64,000 nucleotides of DNA from Nostoc sp. LEGE 12450 (lineage in GTDB: Bacteria > Cyanobacteriota > Cyanobacteriia > Cyanobacteriales > Nostocaceae): contig NZ_JADEXU010000007.1 in assembly GCF_015206895.1 (NCBI RefSeq), forward strand, positions 34,815 through 98,814, given 5' to 3'. Under the pieces are notes generated by a model. It ran no database searches. It worked only from the letters and a program-made list of their open reading frames with translations, and had not been told where the DNA came from. A program made the position numbers and the translations under genes. This document shows, piece by piece, positions 20,691 through 31,101 of the stretch. How positions within the stretch are numbered: position 1 is the stretch's first letter; each line of letters begins with the position of its first letter.

Positions 20691-21293
20691 ATGACACAAG
20701 TTTCTTTAACAAATCTAATAGCTGGCGCACAGGCTGGTGTTTTGGTAAGCTTTCCTACTGATACTGTTCCTGCACTTGCGGCGATACCAGAAAAAGCTGA
20801 GTTAATTTTTGCGGCGAAGCAACGCAGTCAAGACAAACCTTTGATTTTGATGGCTGCTAGTGCTGAAGATTTGTGGCTCTATGTTAAAGGTAGTAAAAAC
20901 GAGTATAAAGTTTGGCAAGAACTAGTTGAGAAACATTGGCCAGGAGGGCTGACATTAGTTTTGCCAGCAAGTGAACGATTGCCAAAAGTCATGAACCCTG
21001 TTGATCCAACGACAATTGGTATTCGAGTCCCGAACAGTGCGATCGCTCGAACTATTTTGGCGCAAACAGGCCCCCTTGCTACAACTAGCGCTAATTTTTC
21101 CGGTCAGCCACCTTTGCAAACGATGGCAGAAATTGAGACTCAGTTTCCCCAGGTTTTGACTCTAGTAACTACAGAATGTCAGGGTGAAACAGCAGCAATG
21201 GGTATACCTTCCACCGTTGCTAAATGGACAGGCATAAATTGGCAGATTTTACGACAGGGTGCGATAAAGTTAGATTTTTCGAGTGATAAATAG
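20691..21293 (+). CDS. tsaC: Threonylcarbamoyl-AMP synthase
   Basis: YrdC/Sua5-type enzyme that makes threonylcarbamoyl-AMP from Thr, bicarbonate and ATP for t6A tRNA modification. I choose the ATG at 20691 (200 residues); an in-frame ATG at 20622 lies inside the inverted repeat. The signature FPTDTVPALAA, AKQRSQDKPLILM, the WPGGLTLVL segment and the TTSANFSG loop are present. The C-terminal Sua5 domain is absent, as in TsaC proper. TsaD is also in this window. Confidence 0.9.
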   Translation: MTQVSLTNLIAGAQAGVLVSFPTDTVPALAAIPEKAELIFAAKQRSQDKPLILMAASAEDLWLYVKGSKNEYKVWQELVEKHWPGGLTLVLPASERLPKVMNPVDPTTIGIRVPNSAIARTILAQTGPLATTSANFSGQPPLQTMAEIETQFPQVLTLVTTECQGETAAMGIPSTVAKWTGINWQILRQGAIKLDFSSDK

Positions 21294-21397
21294 ATATAGG
21301 TAGTTATAATGTTGTTTTCCTGATTTTCACAACAGATAAATCTGGAACTTTAGTCTGCGCTGTTGTGGTCAATTAACAAGTTAATAATTGCCAAATT

Positions 21398-22336
21398 ATG
21401 AATTGGAGCAACTGGATATATCTAGGAGCAGGACTCGCACTAGGTATGATTTTCTATCGGTTATTTGTGCTATGGTTACGCCCGCCGCAGGCATCAGCAA
21501 ATGTTTCATCTAGCTCATCCCTAATAGCGCCATTAGATCAAGAGGAGATGCCACCGATATCACAACAGCTACAGCAAACGCAGCTGGCATACTTTATGGC
21601 AAGGGAAATGAGCCAGTTTAAAGCTGGTTTTTTGGCACGAACTACCCATGAATTGCGATCGCCTCTCAATGGTTTGATTGGCTTGCATCAATTAATTTTG
21701 TCAGATTTATGTGAAGATCCGGCTGAAGAACGAGAATTTATTGGCCAAGCTCACGAACGAACGCTAAAGCTACTCAAGCTGATAGATGAAATTCTCACCG
21801 TTGCGAGAACGGAACACGGTACTAATAAATTAGATATTCAGCCCCGACCGTTAGCCCAAATTTTAGAAGAGGTTCATAAATTAACTTATATGCTGGCGGC
21901 TAATCGCAATTTTCCCTTGCAATTGTTACCCGCCGATCCAGAAATTTATGTTTTAGCAGATTATCTCTGGCTCCGCCAAATATTGATCAGTTTAATAGAC
22001 ACTGCCATTACTCAAATGGAAGAAGGCAGTATTTGTATTTCTAGCAATATCTTACCTACAAATAATTTTGTAACCATTTGGCTAGATGTCCCAACTCATG
22101 CTATACCCTCGAACGAGCCGATTGATTTGCTCAAATCTGATGAGCAGCAGATCCAAATTGATCAAAAGGTTGCTCTTTCCCCAGGAATGAGACTATTAAT
22201 CAATCAGACTTTAGTGGAAGTTATGGGAGGAAAGTTAGAAATTTTGCCTTCGACCATTGCCAAGGAACCACATCAGGAGATTACCAGACTACAAATCTCT
22301 ATCCCCCTAGTGATTCCTGAAGCTGAACTTCTGTAG
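21398..22336 (+). CDS. Histidine kinase-like protein with degenerate ATPase domain
   Basis: A 312-residue protein with one N-terminal membrane helix (about 5-25), a linker, then a HisKA dimerisation domain carrying the phosphorylatable His, H84 in TTHELRSPLNGLIG. The following region aligns with a HATPase_c fold at WLRQILISLIDTAITQ. However, the N-box Asn is missing (SLIDTA where LLSNA is expected), and neither the DxGxG G1 box nor the GxGLGL G2 box is visible. It probably cannot bind ATP in the usual way. It may be a phosphotransfer or scaffold relative of histidine kinases. No response regulator is adjacent. Its last 38 bases overlap the convergent GNAT gene. Confidence 0.7.
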   Translation: MNWSNWIYLGAGLALGMIFYRLFVLWLRPPQASANVSSSSSLIAPLDQEEMPPISQQLQQTQLAYFMAREMSQFKAGFLARTTHELRSPLNGLIGLHQLILSDLCEDPAEEREFIGQAHERTLKLLKLIDEILTVARTEHGTNKLDIQPRPLAQILEEVHKLTYMLAANRNFPLQLLPADPEIYVLADYLWLRQILISLIDTAITQMEEGSICISSNILPTNNFVTIWLDVPTHAIPSNEPIDLLKSDEQQIQIDQKVALSPGMRLLINQTLVEVMGGKLEILPSTIAKEPHQEITRLQISIPLVIPEAELL

Positions 22337-22769
22337 CCTGAACGAAAGCAAGATTAGCTCGATTGTGTAACACCATCGTAGTGGTGGTGTTAGGCTGGAA
22401 ACCAATCTTTTTGTAAAATCCCTGCTGGTGAGTAGTCATCAGGTAAACGCGCTCAACTCGTCTCATGCGGGGATGACTCAAAACAGTTTTCACTAAATTG
22501 CTTCCCAACCCACTACTTTGATACTCTGGATGAATGACAACATCCCAAATTGTGGCGCGATATATGCCATCAGATGTTGCTCTAGCAAAGCCAATGAGTT
22601 GATCGCTATCCCAGACAGAAATCACTGGTTCACTATTGGCAATAGCTATACCTAAATCTTCAATACTGCGTCCCTTTGCCCAGAAAGCTGAAACGTTTAA
22701 CAGTTCTTGGAGTTGGTAAAGGTCAATTTCAGACTTGCAATCGCTAAATTGAATCTGAGACTCGTTCAT
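22299..22769 (-). CDS. GNAT N-acetyltransferase
   Basis: A 156-residue GNAT protein, paralogous to the one at 17371: both share IDLYxLx[12 protein letters not shown], ATIWDVVxHPxxQSxGLG and FYxxxGF. Acetyl-CoA would bind at PEYQSSGLGSNL. It lacks the N-terminal extension of the other copy. The substrate is unknown. Its 3' end overlaps the convergent kinase-like gene by 38 bases. Confidence 0.8.
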   Translation of the reverse strand: MNESQIQFSDCKSEIDLYQLQELLNVSAFWAKGRSIEDLGIAIANSEPVISVWDSDQLIGFARATSDGIYRATIWDVVIHPEYQSSGLGSNLVKTVLSHPRMRRVERVYLMTTHQQGFYKKIGFQPNTTTTMVLHNRANLAFVQATEVQLQESLGG

Positions 22770-22866
22770 TTATGGCATCCACTTTTGGCAATATCTTTGT
22801 ATATTTAAGCCATATTTTGCTAAAAATTGCTGTACGTGTATATGTATATGCAACGAGAAAGAAAAA

Positions 22867-23280
22867 TTAATGGCAAATCCACTTCCACAGAGGATGACTT
22901 GGCCCCTGCTGACGTATCCGATAAACTTGTTTTTCTAAACGTTGTTTTTCAGACTTTGGTAGTCCAAATAAGATATTCCGACTTTGCCAAACCAAAACAG
23001 CAGCAGTCATCCCAATACAAAAGGCTAAACCCAAGGTAGACAGTGGATGGTAGAAGAGTCCATATCGCACCGCTACCCAGGTAAAATATTGTTCCCACAG
23101 AGAAATTTCTGCACGTAGACCCCACAAGCTAACAGGTGCAATGGTGAGCCACAAACAGCCGACAAACAGCCATCTACCGTATAATGTCAGCTTATGTAGC
23201 CTTTGTACTTGTTGAATAAAGGATGCGTCAGAGTTCTCAAATTCTGGATTAGGGATTAATGGTTCTTCAGGTTGATCCAT
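22867..23280 (-). CDS. Conserved cyanobacterial membrane protein
   Basis: I start at the ATG giving MDQPEEPLIPNPEFE (137 residues); an in-frame ATG 22 codons upstream is possible but adds sequence that looks like spacer. An acidic N-terminus is followed by a charged helix and two or three hydrophobic segments: WLFVGCLWLTIAPVSLWGL near residue 38, and LSTLGLAFCIGMTAAVLVW near 83. A basic C-terminus follows. I do not recognise a family. It lies 73 bases downstream of secF on the same strand. Confidence 0.6.
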   Translation of the reverse strand: MDQPEEPLIPNPEFENSDASFIQQVQRLHKLTLYGRWLFVGCLWLTIAPVSLWGLRAEISLWEQYFTWVAVRYGLFYHPLSTLGLAFCIGMTAAVLVWQSRNILFGLPKSEKQRLEKQVYRIRQQGPSHPLWKWICH

Positions 23281-23352
23281 AGAAGAATAAAATTCCAAAG
23301 CATAGGTGAGCAATTTAAAATGCTTTAACCCAATTGTGAAATGCACACAAGT

Positions 23353-24339
23353 TTAACTATCCTGAGAACTGGCAGATGTATCAATCGGCTCTACGCTTTC
23401 TACCACTTGGGATTCATCCCTTTCTCGCCACCAAGTAAGGAGAGTACTGGCGATGAAAATACTTGAATAAGCTCCCATCGTGAACCCAATAATCAAAGCT
23501 AGAGCGAAATATCTCAGTGTTTCTCCACCAAATAGAAAGATGGAAGTTAATGTCAGCAACACGGTTAAGGTCGTGTTGATTGATCTTGTCAGAGTTTGGT
23601 TAACCGCATCATCGACAATTTCGGCAATTGGGCGCTCAGGATTGATTTTAATGGTTTCTCGAATGCGATCGTAAATCACCACTGTGTCGTTGACTGAGAA
23701 ACCTGTAATGGTCAGTAAGGCGACGATAAAAAGGCTATCTACTTCGATGCCCGCTACCAAACCCAAAATTGAAAAAGCCCCAACTGTGATTAAGATATCG
23801 TGAAAGAGGGCAACGATCGCAAACACAGCATAATCTAACTGGAAACGGAAGCTCATATAGATAGTAATACCGATGAAGGAAACTATCAGAGCTAATATCC
23901 CAGACCTCAACAGTTCTTTTCCCAAGGTAGGGCCAACGGAGTCAATTTGATTTTTTTGCGGATCAAAAACCCCAATTTCTTCGCTTAAAGCATTTTGCAA
24001 CTTGGTGCGCTGATCGACACTCAAATCTTTTGTCCGAATTAGTACACCATTTTCTGCACCATTTTCGGAGACAAGTTGGATGCTGCTATCACCTAGTCCC
24101 TGCGCTTTTGCCACTTCCCGGACAGCATTGATATCAATTGGTTTGTCACAATTGCCTGGTTTGGTGCAATCTCGGACAAACTGTAACCTTGTACCACCAA
24201 TAAAATCTAAACCGGGGCGTAAGGGTGCATGAATATTGGGTTGTTGCCAAGAAATCACCATTGAGATGATACCAGCAAGAATAATCGCAGTAGAAATAGT
24301 CCACCAAAGCGATCGCGATTTGTTAATACTCAGTTTCAT
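23353..24339 (-). CDS. secF: Protein translocase subunit SecF
   Basis: SecF pairs with SecD to drive the late steps of Sec-dependent export with proton motive force. The 328-residue protein has six predicted membrane helices: helix 1 at about 11-30, a periplasmic P4-like domain with [11 protein letters not shown], then five helices from about 145. The conserved motifs [30 protein letters not shown] sequence (seen as [13 protein letters not shown]) and the [10 protein letters not shown] helix are intact. The start overlaps the secD stop by ATGA, so the two are translationally coupled. Confidence 0.95.
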   Translation of the reverse strand: MKLSINKSRSLWWTISTAIILAGIISMVISWQQPNIHAPLRPGLDFIGGTRLQFVRDCTKPGNCDKPIDINAVREVAKAQGLGDSSIQLVSENGAENGVLIRTKDLSVDQRTKLQNALSEEIGVFDPQKNQIDSVGPTLGKELLRSGILALIVSFIGITIYMSFRFQLDYAVFAIVALFHDILITVGAFSILGLVAGIEVDSLFIVALLTITGFSVNDTVVIYDRIRETIKINPERPIAEIVDDAVNQTLTRSINTTLTVLLTLTSIFLFGGETLRYFALALIIGFTMGAYSSIFIASTLLTWWRERDESQVVESVEPIDTSASSQDS

Positions 24340-25769
24340 GGAGTCACCTCTGCCTTATTCGATGTTGGCAGGTTTGGACAGAAAAGTTCTGTCTTCCGCA
24401 AGGAGGGAATTGAAATTGCCAAAAACAGCAATGTCCGACTACAAGTAATTGCGGTAAACATACTCACAGCCACCCCCAAAGCTAAGGTAAGAGCAAAACC
24501 TTTGACTAAACCAGACCCCAGCCAAAACAGGGCAGCACAAGCAATCCATGTAGTGACGTTGCTATCTAAAATACTAGAAAATGCTCGGTAAAAACCAGAT
24601 TCTACTGAACGATACAGAGATTTACCTGCTCGTAATTCTTCCCGTGTTCGTTCAAAAATTAGTACATTGGCATCAACCGCCATCCCAATACTGAGAATAA
24701 AACCAGCAATTCCCGGCAAAGTTAGGGTGACACCCAATAAAGCAAAGGTTGACCAAGTTAAAAGGGAATAAATCACTAGTGATACATCCGCAATCAGTCC
24801 TGGTAATCGATAGTAAAACACCATGAAGATTAATACTAAAGTCAGACCACCAACTCCAGCATAAATACTGCTTTGAATACTATCTTTACCCAATGTTGCC
24901 CCTACTGTCCGTCTTTCTGCGATTTCTACTGGTACGGGTAATGCGCCACCACGTAGTTGTACACCCAAGTCATTAGCTTCTTGTGCGGTAAATCTTCCTG
25001 TAATTATGGCAGAGCCACCGGCAATACCTGCGGCGGCAAATTCTATACCCACAGTAGGAGCGCTAATCAGTTCATTGTCTAGAAAAACACCAATACTCCG
25101 CCCAGTACCGGCAAGATTCTTCGTCAAATTGGCAAACAGTTCACCACCCTTTTGGTCGAAGCGAATGGTAACGTGCCAGTTGTTACCTTGAGTGGGTTCA
25201 CCATAAGCATCCTTGAGGTATTTGCCACCTAGTGGTGGATTAGTGCTTTCAAACAATTCTGCGATCGCTTGATTACTTTTTTGTAAATCTTCTTGATTCT
25301 TAGCTATTGCTGCTTTGTCACTACTCTTTCTCAACTCTTCTTGCTTGACTTTCAATTCGGCTCTAGATGTTTGGAAAGCACGCAGTGGGATTTCTGTATT
25401 TGGCTTTTGGGTACGAAATTCTAACTGTGCCGTTCCCCCTAACACCCGTTCGGCTTGCTCTGGATCGTTAACCCCTGGCAATTGTACCAAGATTTTATCC
25501 GCACCGACTGTTTGGATCAATGGCTCAGAAACACCCAGACCATTAATCCGGCCTTCGACAACTCTTTTCACACCTTCTAATTCTCGTTCGGTGATTTTGG
25601 GAATTTCTGCTGATGGTTTCACCTGAATTGTTAGCTGTGAACCTCCCCGCAAGTCCAGTCCCAAGGGTATCGGAATTGTCGCAATCACCGTAAAAGCGGC
25701 GATTATCAGGACTAAAATCAAAATTAATAGCGATCGCTGTCTTTGCATACCATAACTCGCAACTGACAA
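24336..25769 (-). CDS. secD: Protein translocase subunit SecD
   Basis: A 477-residue membrane protein. The first helix is at about 10-32, followed by the motif [15 protein letters not shown] large periplasmic domain (P1) with the [13 protein letters not shown] and [17 protein letters not shown] segments follows. A six-helix block from about 290 contains [19 protein letters not shown], the proton-pathway motif. It forms the SecDF unit with the overlapping secF downstream. In cyanobacteria the complex could serve both plasma and thylakoid membranes. Confidence 0.95.
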   Translation of the reverse strand: MSVASYGMQRQRSLLILILVLIIAAFTVIATIPIPLGLDLRGGSQLTIQVKPSAEIPKITERELEGVKRVVEGRINGLGVSEPLIQTVGADKILVQLPGVNDPEQAERVLGGTAQLEFRTQKPNTEIPLRAFQTSRAELKVKQEELRKSSDKAAIAKNQEDLQKSNQAIAELFESTNPPLGGKYLKDAYGEPTQGNNWHVTIRFDQKGGELFANLTKNLAGTGRSIGVFLDNELISAPTVGIEFAAAGIAGGSAIITGRFTAQEANDLGVQLRGGALPVPVEIAERRTVGATLGKDSIQSSIYAGVGGLTLVLIFMVFYYRLPGLIADVSLVIYSLLTWSTFALLGVTLTLPGIAGFILSIGMAVDANVLIFERTREELRAGKSLYRSVESGFYRAFSSILDSNVTTWIACAALFWLGSGLVKGFALTLALGVAVSMFTAITCSRTLLFLAISIPSLRKTELFCPNLPTSNKAEVTP

Positions 25770-25924
25770 ACGCTATAATAGCGCTCTTTTGAGGAGTTAT
25801 GAATGGGAAATAGGGAGTGGGAAGTTGGGAGTGGGAAGTCGTAATTGAATTTCTTCCCTATTCCCTACTCCCTAAGTCATGAATCGGAAGTCAGAAGTAG
25901 TAGTTAAATCTCTTCTCTATTCCC
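25770..25924. repeat. Short repeats between secD and pdhB
   Basis: GGGAAATAGGGAGTGGGAAG-type runs (25805-25840) are partly complementary to CTTCCCTATTCCCTACTCCCT (near 25853), with a second CTCTATTCCCT at the right. This is the same class of G/A-rich inverted spacer repeat as elsewhere here. It may end the pdhB transcript upstream of secD. Confidence 0.45.
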
Positions 25925-26908
25925 TCAAACCCGCAACGCCACCATTTTTTCCACAGCTTCTACGATTTGCTCTGGTTGGATGATTGTTAGTCGTTCCAGA
26001 TTGCCGTTGTAAGGCGTGGGGATATCTTGAGAAGAAAGCCGCAGTACTGGCGCATCTAATTCATCAAATAAGCGATCGTTTATCGAGGCAATAACTTCTG
26101 CTCCGATACCCGCAGTTCGCATTGATTCTTCCACAACAATAACTTTATGGGTTTTGCGTACTGATGCACCAATTGTATCAAAATCTAATGGCTTGAGGGA
26201 TATTAAATCAATAACTTCTGGATCGTAACCTTGTTTTTCAAGTGTTTTTACCGCTTGCAGCACATGATGCCGCATCCGAGAATAAGTGATAATTGTGACA
26301 TCCTTTCCTTGACGCACAACTTCGGCTTTATCTAAGGGTAGTAAATATTCTTCTTCTGGTAAATCTTCTTTCAAGTTGTAAAGCAAAACGTGTTCAAAGA
26401 ACAACACCGGGTTATCATCGCGGATAGCTGATTTTAGTAGTCCTTTGGCGTTTCTTGGTGTGGAGCAGGCAACAATCTTCAAGCCTGGCACAGCTTGGAA
26501 GTAGGTTTCTAATCGTTGGGAATGTTCTGCACCTAGCTGTCTTCCTACACCACCAGGGCCGCGAATTACCATCGGAATTTTAAAGTTACCGCCGGAAGTA
26601 TAGCGCAGCATCCCAGCGTTGTTGGATATTTGATTGAAGGCGAGCAATAAAAAGCCCATATTCATGCCTTCGATGATGGGACGCAACCCTGTCATGGCTG
26701 CCCCTACTGCCATACCAGTGAAGCTATTTTCAGCGATGGGGGTGTCTAGAATGCGGAGTTCGCCATATTTTTGGTACAGGTCTTTGGTAACTTTGTAGGA
26801 ACCGCCGTAGTGTCCTACGTCTTCACCGAGAACGAATACGCTGGAGTCACGGGCCATTTCTTCATCAATGGCTTCGCGTAAGGCGTTGAAGAATAGTGTT
26901 TCTGCCAT
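25925..26908 (-). CDS. pdhB: Pyruvate dehydrogenase E1 component, beta subunit
   Basis: With the alpha subunit, E1 decarboxylates pyruvate on thiamine diphosphate and passes the acetyl group to the lipoyl arm of E2, giving acetyl-CoA. The 327 residues match the transketolase pyrimidine domain ([17 protein letters not shown], then [20 protein letters not shown]) and the C-terminal transketolase domain ([27 protein letters not shown]). The alpha subunit is not next to it, as usual in cyanobacteria. lipA, which makes the lipoyl cofactor for E2, is at 59777. Confidence 0.95.
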   Translation of the reverse strand: MAETLFFNALREAIDEEMARDSSVFVLGEDVGHYGGSYKVTKDLYQKYGELRILDTPIAENSFTGMAVGAAMTGLRPIIEGMNMGFLLLAFNQISNNAGMLRYTSGGNFKIPMVIRGPGGVGRQLGAEHSQRLETYFQAVPGLKIVACSTPRNAKGLLKSAIRDDNPVLFFEHVLLYNLKEDLPEEEYLLPLDKAEVVRQGKDVTIITYSRMRHHVLQAVKTLEKQGYDPEVIDLISLKPLDFDTIGASVRKTHKVIVVEESMRTAGIGAEVIASINDRLFDELDAPVLRLSSQDIPTPYNGNLERLTIIQPEQIVEAVEKMVALRV

Positions 26909-27497
26909 TTAGACCTTTTAGTACGATTATGGTTTTAGAATTTTATCGTGCTGCTGTCGCAAATACGGTGAGCGATCGCACTAGTTAGAGATTGGGTTTT
27001 TTAAACGAACTGCCCCAAACATAGAGCGAGTAATTGCCATAACTATATCAAAGCTATTTAATTTAGATTTTAGATGTTTTATGAGCGATCGCCTCTCACT
27101 CTGGCAAATCTGTTGATTTATTTATGTAATAAAACTTAGAGTAAATGTATAAAATACATTAGAAGCTTCCTGATTGAAAAATACCAATTTAACGTCAGGT
27201 TTTTTAGAAGATAAGTATCTGCGGCAAAACCCGCCATCAAATTAACTAAAAGATGCCAATAGAATTTTAGAAATTTTAGAAATTTTAGCTAGTGGTGTCC
27301 GATGAAAAAACTATAATCAAGTAGCGATCGCATCCCCATAACACTTGCTTGAAAAGTGAATTTGCATAGTCTTAACCCGCCGCAGGCATCGCAAAAGCCA
27401 TAAACAAAGAATCTCACGCCTAAACACTAAAACCCAACTCTGCGTCTTTGCGCCTCTGCGTGAGATTTTCTCAATTATTATCATTCAATCGCACACC
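26909..27497. other. 589-base spacer between pdhB and hemB with short repeats
   Basis: No gene is seen. AATTTTAGA occurs three times in tandem at about 27263-27289. AATCTCACGC (27410-27419) and GCGTGAGATT (27458-27467) are perfect ten-base complements about 30 bases past the hemB stop and may form its terminator. The TGCGTCTTTGCGCCTCTGCG run between them is a typical Nostoc spacer repeat. The pdhB promoter must lie at the left. Confidence 0.5.
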
Positions 27498-28478
27498 TTA
27501 CTTTAACCATCGCGCCGCATCTTTGGCATGGTAGGTCAAAATCAAGTCTGCACCAGCCCGTTTAAACCCAGTTAAAGTTTCCATAACTACGCGCTCTTCA
27601 TCAATCCAACCGTTGAGAGCCGCAGCTTTCACCATCGCATACTCACCAGAAACATTGTAAGCCGCAACTGGCAAGTTACTCGCTTCTTTCACGCGCCAGA
27701 TAATATCCATGTATGCCAAGGCTGGCTTAACCATGAGCATATCAGCACCTTCAGCGATATCCAATTCAATCTCTTTAATTGCTTCGCGGGCATTACCAGG
27801 GTCCATTTGGTAAGTTCTTCTGTCGCCAAATTGCGGTGTTGAGTCTGCGGCATCCCGAAATGGGCCATAATAACCCGAAGCATACTTAGCAGCATAAGAC
27901 AAAATCGGCGTGTCTTGAAATCCGGCTTCATCCAAACCCTGACGAATTGCTTGCACAAACCCATCCATCATCCCAGAAGGCGCGATGATATCGGCACCAG
28001 CTTTGGCTTGAGAAACTGCTGTTTTCTTCAACAATTCCAAAGTTGGGTCATTTAAAACTCGTCCTGTTAAATCACCAACTTGCAGATAACCACAATGACC
28101 GTGGCTAGTGTACTCACACAAACAAGTATCAGCAATTACAATCAAATCTGGCACTGCTGCTTTTACCGCCGTCGCTGCTTTTTGGACGATACCGCAATCA
28201 TGCCAAGCACCAGTTGCATCTACATCTTTATCAGCCGGAATACCAAATAAAATAATAGAAGGAATTCCTAAGTCGTAAACTTCTTTTGCTTCTTCAACGA
28301 TTTTATCTACCGAAAGTTGGTAGACACCGGGCATGGATTTCACCTCATTAGCGATTCCCTCACCCGGTACAGCAAATAATGGGTAAATTAAATCGTTTGT
28401 TGTTAAAACAGTTTCACGAACCATCCGGCGCAGTTGAGGATGGGTACGCAGACGACGGGGGCGGTGTGTAGGAAACAT
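27498..28478 (-). CDS. hemB: Delta-aminolevulinic acid dehydratase (porphobilinogen synthase)
   Basis: Condenses two 5-aminolevulinate molecules to porphobilinogen, feeding heme, chlorophyll and bilin synthesis. The 326-residue protein carries the Schiff-base lysines K198 ([14 protein letters not shown]) and K251 ([12 protein letters not shown]). The metal-binding cysteine cluster [14 protein letters not shown] (C119, C121, C129) suggests a zinc-dependent active site. Length is normal. Single gene; the 306 bases upstream hold its promoter. Confidence 0.96.
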   Translation of the reverse strand: MFPTHRPRRLRTHPQLRRMVRETVLTTNDLIYPLFAVPGEGIANEVKSMPGVYQLSVDKIVEEAKEVYDLGIPSIILFGIPADKDVDATGAWHDCGIVQKAATAVKAAVPDLIVIADTCLCEYTSHGHCGYLQVGDLTGRVLNDPTLELLKKTAVSQAKAGADIIAPSGMMDGFVQAIRQGLDEAGFQDTPILSYAAKYASGYYGPFRDAADSTPQFGDRRTYQMDPGNAREAIKEIELDIAEGADMLMVKPALAYMDIIWRVKEASNLPVAAYNVSGEYAMVKAAALNGWIDEERVVMETLTGFKRAGADLILTYHAKDAARWLK

Positions 28479-28784
28479 AAAATTTTATGAAGAAAAACAA
28501 CGCAGATGGACACAAAATAAAGCGTCACAAAAGCAGGCTAAAATTTTCCTGCCGTCAGACAGACTACAAACAGTGCTTAACTGTCCTTTGCCCTACTCTT
28601 AATCAAGTTGTGGGGCAATTTTGTATTCTACAGCTTGGTTGCACCTATCCGACGGACTGGGAAAAAAACGACATAATAAGCAATTCAAAATTCAAAATCC
28701 TGGCGATTGGTTGTATGCAAACTCAAGGCACAACAGCTTAATAAAAATAACTAACAATTGCCCAATATCCAATGATAATTTCTT
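28479..28784. other. 306-base spacer upstream of hemB
   Basis: No accepted gene. An 84-codon plus-strand frame at 28487-28741 lacks a ribosome site and family resemblance. AATTCAAAATTCAAAATCC near 28680 is a common spacer repeat. Confidence 0.4.
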
Positions 28785-29144
28785 CTAAAGAAATCGGAAA
28801 ATGTAGGGATAACGGAAGGGTATATCAGGATTGCTGAAAACTCCGATGAGCGCCCAAATTGTTAATCCCCAGTGTAATAGATATCCCAGCCCAGCTAGTG
28901 GCCCCAGTAATAATAGAGGTAACACTAACCAACCGAATAGAAAAAACAGCGCTCCCAGAATTGCACCATAAAACCAGACATTAAAGTGGAAATTGATGGA
29001 TTCTTTGGCGTTTTCTTTAACAACAGGATCGTCAGATACAAGCAATATGGCGATAGGTACACCGACAGATACCAATGTTGTGCTGAAAAAAATGGCTCCA
29101 TGCGACAAGGCTGATAAAAGCTTTCGCTTGTCTGTGTCGTACAT
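28785..29144 (-). CDS. DUF4870 family membrane protein
   Basis: A 119-residue protein with three hydrophobic segments (about 13-35, 55-88 and 88-104). The order matches DUF4870: LSALSHGAIFF at the start, then the conserved polar stretch VKENAKESINFHFNVW in the middle, followed by a Leu/Gly-rich helix pair. Its function is unknown. Single gene, divergent from prfC. Confidence 0.75.
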   Translation of the reverse strand: MYDTDKRKLLSALSHGAIFFSTTLVSVGVPIAILLVSDDPVVKENAKESINFHFNVWFYGAILGALFFLFGWLVLPLLLLGPLAGLGYLLHWGLTIWALIGVFSNPDIPFRYPYIFRFL

Positions 29145-29272
29145 TGCTTTCTCCTCTTTAGTTTAGATTGTTAGTAGTTATACTACGACCCTATCACGAG
29201 CATCGTTGTCTTAAGATTAAAAGACTTGCAAGAGTTAAAAAAAATTAAGCTAGCTAACAAACAAATACAATT

Positions 29273-30901
29273 ATGTCTACTGAACTTCAGTCTGAACTTA
29301 TTCAAGCCGTTGAACTGCGCCGCAACTTTGCGATTATATCTCACCCCGATGCGGGTAAAACGACACTAACAGAAAAGCTACTCCTGTACGGGGGTGCAAT
29401 TCACGAAGCTGGGGCGGTTAAGGCGCGACGGGCACAGCGTAAGGCTACCTCTGACTGGATGGCGATGGAGCAACAACGGGGTATTTCTATTACCTCTACG
29501 GTGTTGCAATTTGAATACCAGAAGTGTCAAATAAATTTATTAGACACTCCCGGACACCAAGATTTCAGTGAAGATACTTATCGCACTCTTGCCGCCGCCG
29601 ATAATGCAGTGATGTTAATTGATGCGGCAAAAGGTTTGGAACCCCAAACCCGCAAATTGTTTGAAGTGTGTAAATTGCGCGGTATTCCGATTTTTACCTT
29701 TATCAACAAGCTCGATCGCCCCGGAAGAGAACCTCTGGAACTGTTGGATGAAATTGAGCAAGAATTGGGATTGCAAACCTATGCGGTAAACTGGCCGATT
29801 GGTATGGGCGATCGCTTTAAAGGTGTTTTTGACCGACACAAGCAACAAATTCACCTCTTTGAACGCAGTGCCCACGGTAGCCGAGAAGCCCGTGATACCA
29901 TAGTCGAATTAGGCGATCCGAGAATAGAAGAGAAGCTAGAACAAAGCCTGTACTACCAACTGAAAAATGATTTAGAACTCCTAGAAGGAGTTGGGCCAGA
30001 ACTAGATTTACAGTTGGTACACGAAGGCAAAATGACACCTGTGTTCTTTGGTAGTGCCATGACCAACTTTGGGGTAGAGTTATTCCTCAAGTATTTCCTC
30101 GAATATGCCCTCAAACCCGGTTCTCACTACAGCAGTGTTGGCGAAGTTGCTCCTACATACCCAGAATTTTCGGGGTTTGTCTTTAAACTGCAAGCGAACA
30201 TGGACCCGAAACACCGCGATCGCGTCGCATTTATCCGGGTCTGTACTGGTAAGTTTGAAAAAGATATGATGGTGAATCACGCCCGCATTGGTAAACTCAT
30301 CCGTCTGTCTCGCCCGCAAAAACTCTTTGCCCAAGAGCGAGAATCGATTGATGTGGCTTATCCTGGCGATGTGATCGGTTTGAACAATCCCGGTGTTTTT
30401 GCGATCGGGGATACAATTTACACAGGACAAAAGCTCGAATATGAGGGAATTCCGTATTTCTCGCCGGAACTGTTCGCATCTCTGAGGAATCCCAACCCCT
30501 CGAAGTCTAAACAATTCCAAAAAGGCGTTGCGGAATTGCGAGAAGAAGGTGCTGTGCAAATTATGTATTCAACTGATGAAGCCAAGCGCGATCCAATTTT
30601 GGCGGCGGTGGGTCAGTTGCAATTTGAAGTAGTGCAGTTTCGCTTACAAAACGAGTATGGTGTAGAAACCATATTAGATTTATTGCCCTACAGTGTCGCC
30701 CGTTGGGTTGAGGGTGGTTGGGAAGCATTAGAAAAGGTGGGAAGAATATTCAATACCACTACAGTTAAAGACAGCATGGGACGGCCAGTGTTGCTATTCC
30801 GCAATGAATGGAATTGTCAACAGTTACTGGGCGACCATCCAGAGTTAAAATTAAGCGCGATCGCTCCAGTATTTTCTAGTCAACAACCAGTGAAGGAATG
30901 A
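29273..30901 (+). CDS. prfC: Peptide chain release factor 3
   Basis: GTPase that removes RF1 and RF2 from the ribosome after termination. The 542-residue protein has the G1 motif SHPDAGKTT (23-31), switch [16 protein letters not shown], the [10 protein letters not shown] motif, a beta-barrel domain and the C-terminal RF3 domain ([17 protein letters not shown]). Length is typical. PrmC, which methylates RF1 and RF2, is also in this window. Confidence 0.95.
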   Translation: MSTELQSELIQAVELRRNFAIISHPDAGKTTLTEKLLLYGGAIHEAGAVKARRAQRKATSDWMAMEQQRGISITSTVLQFEYQKCQINLLDTPGHQDFSEDTYRTLAAADNAVMLIDAAKGLEPQTRKLFEVCKLRGIPIFTFINKLDRPGREPLELLDEIEQELGLQTYAVNWPIGMGDRFKGVFDRHKQQIHLFERSAHGSREARDTIVELGDPRIEEKLEQSLYYQLKNDLELLEGVGPELDLQLVHEGKMTPVFFGSAMTNFGVELFLKYFLEYALKPGSHYSSVGEVAPTYPEFSGFVFKLQANMDPKHRDRVAFIRVCTGKFEKDMMVNHARIGKLIRLSRPQKLFAQERESIDVAYPGDVIGLNNPGVFAIGDTIYTGQKLEYEGIPYFSPELFASLRNPNPSKSKQFQKGVAELREEGAVQIMYSTDEAKRDPILAAVGQLQFEVVQFRLQNEYGVETILDLLPYSVARWVEGGWEALEKVGRIFNTTTVKDSMGRPVLLFRNEWNCQQLLGDHPELKLSAIAPVFSSQQPVKE

Positions 30902-30913
30902 AGAAGAATACAA

Positions 30914-30981
30914 AATTCAGAATACAGAATCCAGAATTCAGATGAAGACTCAACTGAATTCTGACTTCTGACTCCTGAATT
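30914..30981. terminator. Long imperfect hairpin after prfC
   Basis: Arms 30914-30941 and 30954-30981 (AATTCAG...CCAGAATTCAG and its complement) are 28 bases with about five mismatches. It lies 12 bases past the prfC stop and may end the transcript; its repeat-like make-up also fits a spacer repeat. Confidence 0.5.
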
Positions 30982-31101
30982 CAATCTTTATCATTCACTT
31001 AGACAAGCAAAACTTGGGCGCGGTTGATTTCCACGGCATCCGAGTTCGCGCTTTTGCACAAACGTGGATTACTTAGAAGAGATTGGAGTGCCAGAATTTG
31101 T

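Noticed and set aside
28487..28741. 84-codon plus-strand frame upstream of hemB
   Set aside because: Composition is not protein-like and it covers a spacer repeat and the hemB promoter region.
30080..30559. 159-codon minus-strand frame
   Set aside because: It is antisense to prfC; Arg/His/Cys-rich translation typical of an antisense shadow.
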